From Neoechinorhynchus agilis (taxonomy: Eukaryota > Acanthocephala): a stretch of 64,000 nt of DNA. A program made the position numbers and the translations under genes. The stretch spans positions 8,184,001-8,248,000 of the forward strand of contig CM121342.1 of assembly GCA_051530055.1 (NCBI GenBank). Reading direction: 5' to 3'. Shown one piece after another: positions 42,802 through 53,914 of the stretch (positions are counted from its first letter, which is position 1; every line of letters starts with the position of its first letter). Below the pieces are notes generated by a model that saw only the letters and a list, made by a program, of their open reading frames with translations, did no database searches and was not told the DNA's origin.

Positions 42802-44730
42802 TCAGTAATTATAAGTTGCTTTAATTTTCATTCCATTGACGACGATCTGTCCAAGCGATCTCATCATTGCGAAGCGATCAATATTAAAGTGTTGGACTAG
42901 ATTGTTTGAAACATTCAAGAAAACAAGATTCGACATTTTGATATCATAAAGGCTTCCTGGTATACTTCTAAGTTTGTTATCAGCAAGATTAAAAAATATA
43001 AGATTTTCCAATCCGTCGAACGCATCAACAGGAAATGTACTGAGATCGTTTTGACTGAGATCGATAGCTTCCAACAGGCTAGCAGCTTCAAATGCTTTGG
43101 ACTTTATATTGGTTATTATATTTGATTGGAGACTCAAATATTTAAGATTGCCTAGATCTGAAAAATCTTTAGGTTCAAGAATTGTTATTTGATTATTGTT
43201 CAAATCGAGAGAAGTTAAAGTATTGATTGGTAGCAACACTTTGATTTCTCTCACCGTTGTCAGATTTTTGTATTTCAGCGAGATAATCTGCGTAGCTTTT
43301 GAACCATAGATTTTTAAGGCGGTTAAAATGGACTGCGGTACGAATTCCAAGCGAAGACCGAAGTATGCGAGAGCCAGGTAAGTGTTTGTCCTATTAAAGG
43401 TTACTGTTGATATGTTATTTCCTCGTAAAATGACCGATGGAATGAAATACATGGGAGAATTTCTTGCAATCAAATCTAGAATTCGATTTTCGGAAAAATC
43501 GATGTATCCGAGTTTTCTTGTATTCCGAAAAAGATTGCGATTGACATAATTTAGTTGGTTGTAACTAATCGAGAAGATTTCCAGTAGACGATTATTTCTA
43601 AAACTGTCCGAGTTGATCGTTGTTATTACATTATGATCAAGAAATATATCTCTTAAGTTGGTTAACTTTGAAAATGCGTTTTTGTGGAAACCTTTAATTT
43701 TATTATCTTGAAGGTGTAGTATTGTAAGACTTGTCCAGTAATCGAAATCATTTTCGTCGATGAAATTTATTTGATTAAACGCTAATGAAAATTTCTTTAT
43801 ATTTTCCGTTGTTTGTAAGTTTCCAGGTGGAATCGATTTCAATTGATTTCTCGTTATCTCGAGATTTTCAAGTCGAGGTGTTGCAACTAACAAGTTAGTG
43901 TCAAACGCTGTAGCCGATCCATCAGTGACAATAAATTCATATAATCTTGAATATTGGTCTTTATTTTTTAATAAATCGGTAACATTTGCAAGATAGGTAA
44001 TGTGGAGATAACGAAGATTTTTAAACCATTCCATTTTGTCTACGGATTTTATTTGATTACCAACTATGTACAATTCCTCAAGATTGTAAAAAGAGCTGCA
44101 ATCTTGTGCCGATAAATGTTCAATCAAATTATAATTTAGATCAAGTACTTTTAGGTATCTTAGTCTGCTAATAACGTTTATACTTTCACTTGTGAGAATA
44201 TTGTTCGATAAACGAAGTATCCTCAATAACGGTAATTGCTGTGGGAATTGGGCAGGAATTTTTGATATGTTGTTGAAACTTAAACTTAGTCGAAGAATTC
44301 TCATAAATTCTTTAAAAGCGTCTTCTTGAATCTTAACAATTCCAGCTCTCTCAATATCCAACTGTTTTACACCTCTGAATTTATAAAGTAAAGAACTGCT
44401 CAGTAATGGCGATCTGTATGATTTTTCCGATTCATGAGAGAAAGTTACTTCAACGACTTGGGGAAATAACGAGGCAAAATTTTCAGGAATGTCTTTAAGA
44501 TCGACATTATTAAATTCAAAATTTTCATAATTGCGTTTAGCACATCGCAATAAATTAGTAATCGATTTTATTCTCCCAACTGCAACATTTGGGTAACATC
44601 GTATTCCAAAGCCTGAGATCGGTTGACTGCTCGTTATCTCGCACTTCGGTTCTTTTCCAATCGGTTCCATTGAAATAAGATTTAGTTGAATGACTAACAA
44701 CAGAATATTTAAATGAAACATTTTAAACAT
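42802..44730 (-). CDS. Secreted leucine-rich-repeat protein
   Basis: 642 aa, intronless. The start is the ATG at 44,730 (MFKMFHLNILLLVIQLNLIS, a signal peptide); 12 further upstream codons are open but have no ATG. An N-terminal cysteine region (PKCEITSSQP, GIRCYPN, LLRCAKRN) leads into about 20 LRRs of the extracellular 24-residue type, such as LKVLDLNYNLIEHL, LTILHLQDNKIKGF, LTSLDLNNNQITIL, LKYLSLQSNIITNI and LIFFNLADNKLRSI. No transmembrane or Toll/IL-1 domain follows; the protein ends KATYNY, so it is probably secreted. Comparable proteins act in adhesion or recognition; the specific role is unknown. Confidence 0.85.
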   Translation of the reverse strand: MFKMFHLNILLLVIQLNLISMEPIGKEPKCEITSSQPISGFGIRCYPNVAVGRIKSITNLLRCAKRNYENFEFNNVDLKDIPENFASLFPQVVEVTFSHESEKSYRSPLLSSSLLYKFRGVKQLDIERAGIVKIQEDAFKEFMRILRLSLSFNNISKIPAQFPQQLPLLRILRLSNNILTSESINVISRLRYLKVLDLNYNLIEHLSAQDCSSFYNLEELYIVGNQIKSVDKMEWFKNLRYLHITYLANVTDLLKNKDQYSRLYEFIVTDGSATAFDTNLLVATPRLENLEITRNQLKSIPPGNLQTTENIKKFSLAFNQINFIDENDFDYWTSLTILHLQDNKIKGFHKNAFSKLTNLRDIFLDHNVITTINSDSFRNNRLLEIFSISYNQLNYVNRNLFRNTRKLGYIDFSENRILDLIARNSPMYFIPSVILRGNNISTVTFNRTNTYLALAYFGLRLEFVPQSILTALKIYGSKATQIISLKYKNLTTVREIKVLLPINTLTSLDLNNNQITILEPKDFSDLGNLKYLSLQSNIITNIKSKAFEAASLLEAIDLSQNDLSTFPVDAFDGLENLIFFNLADNKLRSIPGSLYDIKMSNLVFLNVSNNLVQHFNIDRFAMMRSLGQIVVNGMKIKATYNY

Positions 44731-45261
44731 TGCCTTTAAGAAAACCCGGCGAAAAAATGGAAACAACTCGTGTACATTTATACATTTGCATGAGTAAAAA
44801 TATGCGTGAGATCTTTAAAGAATGAGTTTAAGAGCAATACAACGCTCTTTTCACCGATGCGTGGAGAAAACGCCAAATTTCAGTTTCATCTCGACAACTT
44901 GAATGACATTTAATTGTCCAGAATGATATTTTTCGGCTATGAATACGGTTATGTGAACCTTTCAATCCGAAGCGTAAATGAATTATAATTAAAAATGGCA
45001 TCATTATTTCGGCTGGGTTTGCCCAAGTTCTGACATTTAAAAAGGTAAAAATAATCGATTTCTTTTTCAGTCTGCGATAAATTAAAAATTAATAGAGGAA
45101 TGAAACTTTAACAAAAACTTTAAGAATCAGAATAATTTTTCAAAGTTTGTCTCGACTTGAATCCTTACAAACAATTATTTTTCGTCTATACCGATCAAAA
45201 AGGATTCTTAGATTTTTTAAATAATTTTTTTAAAACGAGAGATTAATTTTTAATAGATCAT
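44731..45261. other. AT-rich 5' flank of the LRR gene
   Basis: Nothing coding seen. Confidence 0.45.
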
Positions 45262-45615
45262 TCACACCACCGTTCTGGATAACTGAGCTGCCGTCCTGGT
45301 TTAACGGTCGAAAGGACGGAACAGCAAGACTTATGTTTTGTAGAAGGAATGCTCCCGATATCGGATCGCCATTGATTCGTCTCAATCTCTTGGACAATTG
45401 GTTGACCAGGTCCTACGCCGCGGTATTAAACGATTTGAGTGTCTCGACCCGAAAAAGAACGAAATAATGATTTCGACCCCTGCATTTAATCTTTTTGCTA
45501 TCCTCAGCGGCGGTTGCTACTCCCCTGGTTTAATAGGAACGAATGCAATGTTGCTGGCTGCGGGCGTGTCCACGAACGTGGCGCCCGCCTTTAGTTCCCC
45601 GACAGTTACCAATGA
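45262..45615 (-). mobile_element. R2-like LINE, C-terminal fragment
   Basis: Minus strand reads FVDTPAASNIAFVPIKPGE, then YFVLFRVETLKSFNTAA, DLVNQLSKRLRRINGDP and ISGAFLLQNISLAV, matching the end of the R2-like protein after its endonuclease. It has a few stops. Related to the fragments at 1728-2070 and 3062-3244. Confidence 0.7.
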
Positions 45616-45940
45616 GATCTAATGCATCGCCACGACCAACTTATTCCTTCAGCCAAATTAAGTTGGGCTGAGCATAATAATTTGTATGGTTCCGAATTGG
45701 GATGTCTTTTCAGATATTTAATGGGAATAATTGTTTGTTCCTCTTGGATTTCGTTTAATTAATCCCTAGAGAGCTCCGCTGGGAGGTTATACATAAGTAG
45801 ATTAACTTTCAAAGACATATCAATAAATTTTGATGTTGAAGTCATTTAGCATTTGGACAAATAATTGTTTTTATGAAGATTGGTCAGCCGGTACTTGGTT
45901 CAGAGTAGTAATTCAATTACTCAAAGCACTGAACCATCCG
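45616..45940. other. Non-coding spacer
   Basis: Between the R2-like fragment and the long LINE; nothing recognised. Confidence 0.35.
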
Positions 45941-47391
45941 GTACGAGTATGTACATTCCTCCGGATCCTCCGATACCTCCAGGAGGCGGGACTCATCAGT
46001 GAGTTTCCTCCCTTCAGCGGTATTTCGTCCCGAACCAGGTCGGTGAGCTGTGCGCCAGGCCACACATCGAAATAATTGTTATTAAGGTCACAAAAAATTA
46101 ACATTGTTGCAAACTTTGTGTTGAAACATTTTTTCATACTATAGCTCATGATTATTTCTTTGTCTTTAAGTTTTAGGAATTTAGAAAAGAAGGTTTCTAT
46201 CACAGCAGTTATGGTTTTAACCCCCGGTTGCTCCATCAGGTACTTTACAAATGTAGTTCTCCTTCCTGTTAGTCTTTTAAGGAGCTATGAAGCATCAGTA
46301 TAGGAGGAATTTGTATGTTAACAAAATTTCTTTATAATGTGGGCACAATCACTCAAGACAACTTATATCACACACACGGGAGCAAACAACTAACCGTTAC
46401 TTTTTCTTCGTCGATGTATCAGTCTACAGTATTTGGTCAACGAAAGCCAGCGAAATCCGGAGGTTCTGGAGGTCTCATTGGTATTCAAATCGGTTCCGAG
46501 CGATAAAAAAACCCACAAAAACCAGCGCTACGTGCTTTTTTTTTGAAACTGAACAATGCGCGAATTTGTGCTTAGAATCTTTGCTTAGAAAGTTACATCT
46601 TGTTTAAAAGTTCAGGAATAAATGCAGCAATAGATTATCTTCTTTGTTGAACTCAATCAATATATTATTGACTCCTTAATTATGTGAAAGCCAGCACATC
46701 ACAAATATACGAGTGGTGTATACTTCAAAACAAAAAGATTTGACATTTAATAATACGAACGACATATAACTGCCGGGTTCGCATTTTGGGACTGCAGTTC
46801 GATAAAAGGACCAAGCAGATTTTGGAATGTGTGCAAATTTTGGTTCGCAAATTTGCGCTGACAATTGTTTGGATCATTTAAGACCCCCGGATCCTCCAGA
46901 CGGACCGGGAACCTCTAAGGTCAGTAATGGTGAAGGTAGAAATTTGTTAGATATAATTCCTAATTCCGGTTTTGATGGAGCTCTGGGTTCATCGCTTCCC
47001 ATAATATCTCCGGGTTTGATGGAGATTTGGGAGCATCGTTGAAAAATAGGTATAATCTCCGACCAGTTAAAAAGGAGGACTATATTTTTGTCATTAAAAA
47101 TGAAGATCTGTTCAAAAAAGAAATCGGAATAAAAAATATCGCAAAAGAATTCGCCAAAGCTTATCCGAAAAATTCTAAGATTTTCAAAAGAATATTTCAA
47201 TATTCTCATAAAATTGTCCTTTTTTCAGAAAAATATAAGAAGGATTTCCTGAAATACCTATTTACCATTCCCTACTCAGATTTCTCCAGGAAATGCAACA
47301 TCTTGATGCTAAAAGATAAAAAATATATAAGAGATCAGTTGGGAATAATATTTTTAAAATACTTCTTTAAGCCAAATAAGGATACATGTTT

Positions 47392-47582
47392 TTCCCCGAT
47401 TTGGCGAAATTTATTAAATTATTTAAAGGGTCAATATTTCGACTAGCTTGTGAGTCTTCTTCACGACGTTGCTTGTGAGTTTTTAAATATTCGAGTTCGA
47501 GCAACGTCCTGAAGAAGACTCACAAGCGAGTCGAAATATCGACCCTTTAAATAATTTAATAAATTTCGCCAAATCGGGGAAA
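47392..47582. repeat. ~190 bp foldback inside LINE ORF1
   Basis: Arms 47,392-47,473 and 47,501-47,582 are near-perfect inverted copies (TTTCCCCGATTTGGCGAAAT at one end) with a ~27 bp loop. The right arm holds CCTGAAGAAGACTCACAAGC followed by GAGTCGAAATATCG, a CTGAAGA-stem-GAAA arrangement. It interrupts ORF1 between its N-terminal part and its zinc knuckles. Confidence 0.85.
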
Positions 47583-47954
47583 ATGCAGAAAATGTCAGGG
47601 GCACATGGCATACAAATGCGATAAAAATGCAGCTGGCACTCACTGCAGTGGGGAGCACCTGTCCAGTAATTGCAAAAAACAAATGCTGTAGAAAATGTGT
47701 TAACTGCATTTTGAACCATATGGCATACGATACCAGATGCAAGGACGCAAAAAAGTATTTGAATTTTTTCATTAACAGTGGCGAGAGTAGGATAATGGAG
47801 ACAAGGGATCAGTAAAATATATTTCTCAAAATCCTCATCAAGAGCCAGATTTGAAGTCCATCGAATTTTTATTCACTAAAGAAAATGAGGGCTTGAAAGA
47901 GGCGTTCAAAGTTTTTCAAAATATAACGTTTTGTTGAAAAGATAATTCATTGTT

Positions 47955-48066
47955 ATTTGTCGATAGGAGAGATAAATGAAATTAAGATTTTATCTTCAGC
48001 AGAGATAGTGGATCGAAATATCCAATAAATTCTTAATTTCATTTATCTCTCCTATCGACAAATAAA
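47955..48066. repeat. ~110 bp hairpin in the ORF1-ORF2 region
   Basis: TTATTTGTCGATAGGAGAGA and the next 14 bases at 47,955-47,988 are the inverse of 48,031-48,064. The loop carries GATAGTGGATCGAAATATCC. One arm plus this loop motif also occurs at 23,744-23,808 and 38,922-38,986 in the LINE junction segments. Confidence 0.8.
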
Positions 48067-51000
48067 AAATCAAAATATTACAAAAGGGCTTGAAGCTATT
48101 AGAAATGAGAATAAGGAATTCAAAAGTTCCTTAAAAACCTTAATTAAAACCTTAAAAAGGTTACAATGGGAGGGGGCGACGTTGAAGGTTGAGAAGGCAT
48201 TAAAAAGAGCTTTGTCTATTCCCAGCATGGAAGATACCAAACCCGATTCGGACCGACCAAGAAGGTATATTCAAACAGATAGTGTTCGTTTTTTTACATG
48301 TAATATTGGGTAATCCAGGAACTTAGATAAATTAGATAATGATTTCTTTGGAGGGTTTTTACAAGAAACAAGGACCCTTCCATCATTTGGCTTACCTATT
48401 TATGAATGTTCTTTAACTAAGCCAATCTACCCATCAAATAGCAAAAACTACTCCGGTGGTTTACAATCATTTTTGAGAAAAGATATTCAACCGAAAATGA
48501 TCCGTGAAATTCATACGAATGAGCACGTTATTCAGATAATATCATCCCTGAATCCCTTTCTAAATAAGGAAACTTATTGCGGGCCCCTTAAAATAATTTG
48601 GGTGAATTTCTACCGCAATCCAAAGTGTAACATTAGAAAATCATTAGAGGTCATGAAAGAGCTCTTAGAAGTTTGGAAGCCTGATGTCATGACTGGTGAC
48701 TTCAATAATAATCACCTAAATGCCTTTAGAAGCTTATTCTCATCTAACTATCCCACCATTATCTCTCAAGAACCCTCGTTCCACAATTGGTCACGAGGAT
48801 TTCACTCTTTTATAGATGGAGCAATAGTAAAGGTTTAAATGCTTTATTCACCTTGGAAATCCAAATGAGAATGAGCTGGCGTCTGGGTCATGATGCTTCG
48901 TTCTTCACAAGCACTGGCCGAGTCTCTGAAAAAGCGTATAAAATTAACACCAAATCTATTTTGTTTTTTAATAAATTTTTATTGGAACGAATTACCGCAA
49001 TTGTTAGCTGTGCTGCTTAGGTTCAGAGTTGATCTTAAAACAAACTAGAAACGCAGGCTTTAGGCGTCGTCAAGATCACAATTTGGGATTTCTTATTAAA
49101 TTAGAAATTGAAGCTAGAGAAAGCGGATATCACTCAATTGCCCAAGTATTTAAAAATACTTCTCCTCTATTGGGAGGATATTAAAAAAGAGAGAAAAAAT
49201 CTATTGAAATGTGCAGTTTCTCTAAAAATGGTGGAATATAATTTTAAATAAGAAATTTGTTGACTGGAAGTCCAAAGCAGGTTCAAGGATAGGGTGCTCT
49301 TCCTGTCCTGAAGTAGTTAAATCAATTTTTAAACTACCATTTGGGTGAAATCAGACCCGAGCCATATTTAAGACCAATTAATTTTAACGATAACTTGGAG
49401 GAGAGTGATTATTTTCTTACCGGTGCTGATTTTATAAAGGCCTTGTCGGTGGGTCACTCATGGGCTCATAATACGTTCTCGCCTCCATCGGCAATATTTA
49501 AACTAATAAGCGAAGAGGTTAAGTCTGTGATGATTTCGAAAATATTTTTTAATTTGAGAATTTATTCAATAATGGAGATTAATAAAGTCAAACGTATTTT
49601 GATTCTAAAAAATAATTGCAAAAAGATCACGCAGGTCAAGGAACTGAGGCCCATTTCCATTCAAGGCCCCCTCCATAACTGAAAAAGCGATAGCATGGAA
49701 GCTCTTAGATTTCGTTCAAGATAATCATTTAATTCCGCCTTTCATGCACGGTTTTGTTCCAGAGAGAGGTGTCCACAGTCTGATGGATCAATTAATGGAT
49801 TTATCTAGAGAAAGATAACGATATGTCAACGTGTTGCTACAATTAGACATATCGAAAGCGTTCGATGAAATTGATCACTCTTTTATCTATAAGACTTTAA
49901 GATTTGTCAAAGTGCCTAAAAAACTTATCTACCATACTATGATCCTATTAGAGACAAAGGGAGCCTTTTTTGAACTTGATAAGGATAAGAGAATTTTCTA
50001 TCCTGTTCATGGAGTCACCTTTATCACCAATCTTGTTTGTTGTAACTATGACTTTTTTATTCAAAAACTTCAAGCTTAAAAATGGATCTGAAATTTTCGT
50101 TTACGCGGACGATATCTCCTTTTTTTATCAGAGAGGTTTCTGGGAAATATCCCAGAGGCAATTAAAAGTTGGCTGCAGAAAATATGAAAACTACTGGGGA
50201 AAGCTCATCTGGATATAAATCTCCAAAAATGTCTTATTATCCCTAACAACCAGACCAGAGCAACTAATCTTAGAACTTCAACACTTTTATCAAATTTTAG
50301 AGAGTTGCCGAAGGTTTCGAAAAATAGCAAGTTATTAGGACTTAAGGTCCCGTTATTTGGATACCCGATTTACGAGTTGGGAAGGATTCGAAATATGTTT
50401 TATAAAGCCAAACTCATATTGAAAAGAGGGAGGCGTTTAGGTATAAATGATAAAATGATGATAAATATAACTAAAACCCTTATTTTTGGTACAATTTGTT
50501 TTTTATAAGAGGCAGACCGCCAGAACAACGACTAATGATGTTTTTTAAAATCTTCCCGATTGTTAAAAAGATCAAGTTCTTATCAGCGGAATCAAATAAG
50601 GCATTGAATAAAGATCTGGCGATTTTCTTTTTATCCAAAATATAATATTATAGCAGCTGTAAATATAAATTCGCAAAACTTGTTTTTAATACACATAATC
50701 AAATGTGTCTGCAACTAATGAAAGGTAAGTTTGATTCAACTAATTTTAAAGAAATTATAATCCGAGACTTTCTTAAGAAAAACCTTGATCATTTTTTAGA
50801 ATGATTTGTATTCCCCTTCACAAACGGTGAGTTACCTTAACAGATCTTAGTATCATTTATAGGAAATGGAAGTATTCGAAACCAAACACGGCTAAATGCG
50901 ATTATTCTTTGTTTTGATAATTGCGCAGAGACACAAAAGTGTGCGCAATAAAGACTAAATCTCAAGCAATTGTAGAAAAGGATTGTAATGGAGGTTCTTA

Positions 51001-51514
51001 GAAAATGAATGATTGTAACCAGTATGAGGTAATAAATAACATATAACTGCCGTATATTTTGGTAGTCTTATTATATGACTGCTGAACGATCAAAAATGAA
51101 CTTTTGATGAGTATCCTTATAATATCTAGTGACCTTTCAACAAAAAATGCAGGTGATGAAAGAAGTTTCAATGGATATTGAAAGAACTCGGTTTACAATG
51201 ATAGCCAATTGTTCATAACATTCCCCAAACATTTAAAAGATTTAAATTTCCAACGATTAGCCTAAGAAATTGATTATAATTGAAGAGCAAAATAAGAAGC
51301 AAATCTTGAGTTTAACCTCCAATTTAATTTTAATTACAGATAAATTAATGACATTGTTTTTAGCTTTTTTGATTCCCAGGAAGCTGTAGTCATATTTTAG
51401 ACCGTTTAATCGAGAATTCTGCTAGTTGATAAACAGGTAAAAGAATATGCGCAACGTATATAATATTTCGCCCCCAACGTGGGTCTTCAGATCTAAAAAT
51501 AAGGCATGGAGAAT

Positions 51515-51880
51515 TTATGTAATCTTCATTTTGAGGATATAATCGGGCTTGTTGCCTTCCATTGTTTCGTTATTTTTGATACAGATCGCTTCAGTTATGA
51601 TACGAGTGTATTGATCGTCGCTACGGTCCAATATTTTTGTGTCATTAAAATCGATTGAGTGTCCTGTGTTATCTACGTGATTTACTATTGCAGAATTTTT
51701 ATCTTGCCTCCTCAAATCGTATTTGTGTTCATAAGTTTTGCGAGCAACATTATTCGTTTGTCCTGACTTGTTGCAGTCTGTGCATGGCATGCTATAAACC
51801 ACGCCATGTGGTGGGTCACCCTTGGTGGAGGGATGTCCTGAAGGCCGAATCTGGAGCTTTGGATTATATTTTTGATGCAA
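51515..51880 (-). mobile_element. Penelope-like GIY-YIG fragment (fossil), second copy
   Basis: Same as 25,306-25,665, with a slightly longer readable upstream part (KYNPKLQIRPSGHPSTKGDP) that matches the region before GIY-YIG in Penelope-like proteins. A broken fossil carried along by the block duplication. Confidence 0.8.
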
Positions 51881-52227
51881 AATAGTTGGAATAATTCTAG
51901 TTTTTCAGTCGATTCGCTGGCAAGCGAAGAATAATGTTTCGTCCTTTTTTTCGAAGAGTTTTAAGTTGAAGAAGCGAAACACAACCCGGGCAGTGATTTT
52001 GCGCTCACAAAAATTCCCAGTTCACAGTCTTTGGCGGCAAGTGACTTTGTGTCAAATACTCATTTCCCCTCATCGCACTTGCAGCATTGAAAAATAATTA
52101 ACATTCTGAATACGGCACCACAAATTTTATGGATAAAAACTAAAAGCGCTCTCAACTTTATGATAGAATTTTATTTTCAAATCCAACCAAAAGTAAAACT
52201 TTTTGTTCCATTAAAGCCGCTTGACAT

Positions 52228-53914
52228 TCAAAGATCCTGTTCTCTATGTTCTATGGCATCATTCTCTTGATGATTTTCAGGATCTTTTGCCCAACTGCAC
52301 TGTTCTCCGGATCCAAGAATACCGTAGATTGCGGAAGATAAGAACAGCGATCCAGAATAGACCATTAACACTGTCTTCCATTTTGAGGCTACATTCCGTG
52401 TTTCTGAACCGACTATTGTCGAGGGAAGTGTTGGTGAAATGAAACCCGCGATGGCCGACATTGTATTTCCGATTCCGTATATTATTGCGGAATAATTGCC
52501 TCCAATATCTGACACTGCAACAAAGTAGCCTCCTGCGAATGCCATAGAACTAAATAAACGAACGATAAGTTAAAGTAAAGATGGCAAAGATTTACATGAA
52601 GAATCCACAGAAGAGAAACAATACGACGGCTACTTTTCTCCGTTCTGGCGGAACAAACGCAATCATCAGCATTGACAATCCGACAAGTAGAGAACCTGTT
52701 AAAAGATCAATAAACAAATGAATAAACGTTGTTTAACTCACTTCCTGATTGAAAGAATTTCCTACAGTTTGTTCTGGAAAGGACGCGGCCATTGATCAAT
52801 TTGTCCGCGAAGTATCCATTAAGGATACTCCCGATTGTGCAAACAACATGGGGTAGAGCGGAATATAGGCCCATTTCCGAATAACTGTACTTGAGAGCAT
52901 CCTTTAAGTATTGTGGAACGACCGTGTACGTGGCGTAGAGTCCGAAATCGTAAAACATCATCGTTAGGCACAATCCCCACACCTCTTTTGACTGAGCGAT
53001 AGCTTTCCAGGGGATTGCATTGGACGCTGGCGTTGTATGGACCACGTTGCTTTCAATATAATTCAATTCATATTTGTTTATCCTTCTGCAGTTCTGCGGT
53101 GACCGCGAACCATATAGCATCCATAAAAGAAGCCAAACCAGTCCAATGAATCCTAGATTATTACTTTTTTTATACATAATTATTAGCTAGAATTACTTAC
53201 CAAGAAGATAAAAAAAGAGTGCCCATCCACTAATGTAATATATGATCGTGTTGTTGATTTTGCAGAAAATGCCGCCCAAGTAGAGAGATACGACTGTTCC
53301 CATGGCCTGACTTGCTCCAACGAGGCCCATGTGGGTCGATCTTTCTTTAGGTGGAAACCAAGCGGCTGCTACACTGTACAGCGAAGGCCACGCAAGCGCT
53401 TGGCCAATTCCAGCCACAATGCGGGATGCCACCATTGTGCCGACGCCTTTGTTGGCGGCAAAGGGACAAATCAGGGTCGAAATTGTTGACATTGTCAAAA
53501 ATATGGACAGTGTTCTATGGGCATCAGTCCTGGCAACGACATAGCCGCCAACGAATTGAACGAGCGCGTATCCAATGTAGAAGGATCCCAGAATTATGCC
53601 GGTTCGGGTTTTCCAATCATAATAACCGTTTCCCTGTTATTTAAAAATCGAAAAATTGATAATAGAAGAAAACCGAATTTACCTTATCGTCCTTCACCAT
53701 CCCAGTTATTGCTGAACTCAGTCCGTTTCTTTGAGCGTAGCAGGAGAATATTGCGAAGCTAAGTAGAACTGTTATTCTTAACCGATATGAGTTAAGAAAT
53801 AAAACTTAAGGAATTATTGATTTGGTATTAATAAGCAATAAAATACGTACTCCATTTTGGCCTCGAAACTTCAATTTGATCGAGCTCCAGTTCGAGTTTT
53901 GATTCAGCGTTCAT
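52228..53914 (-). CDS. SLC17-type organic anion transporter, copy 2
   Basis: Six exons: 53851-53914, 53683-53804, 53201-53633, 52742-53152, 52596-52695 and 52228-52549, all introns 46-49 nt, 483 codons, no stop. The protein is nearly identical to copy 1; one visible change is PPERRIVAV in copy 1 against PPERRKVAV here. The exon 4 donor is the consensus GTGAGT. Both copies look able to make protein, so this is a true gene duplicate if the assembly is right. Confidence 0.9.

Larger units (their letters stand above)
45940..50810 (+). mobile_element. APE-type LINE, longest copy, with a foldback inside ORF1
   Basis: Plus strand. Proline-rich N-terminal ORF1 pieces occur at 45,949 (MYIPPDPPIPPGGG) and 46,880 (RPPDPPDGPGTSKV); ORF1 continues at 47,027-47,390 and resumes at 47,583 with zinc knuckles (CRKCQGHMAYKC). 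ORF2 begins near 48,280 with the APE-type endonuclease (NYSGGLQSFLRKDIQ, PDVMTGDFN), then reverse transcriptase (QLDISKAFDEIDHSFIYKTL, SPLSPILFVV, VYADDISFF at ~50,105) and the C-terminal domain (RGRPPEQRLMMFF). Many frame changes. From ~50,175 it is the start of the duplicated block. Clade uncertain. Confidence 0.85.

Noticed and set aside
45262-45615. A small plus-strand gene (74 codons) or a LINE 5' UTR
   Set aside because: The minus strand gives the R2-like C-terminal motifs, so the plus-strand frame is a shadow.
46315-46506. Independent gene MLTKFLYNVG
   Set aside because: Lies in the 5' part of a LINE copy among glycine/proline-rich ORF1 remnants; no separate support.
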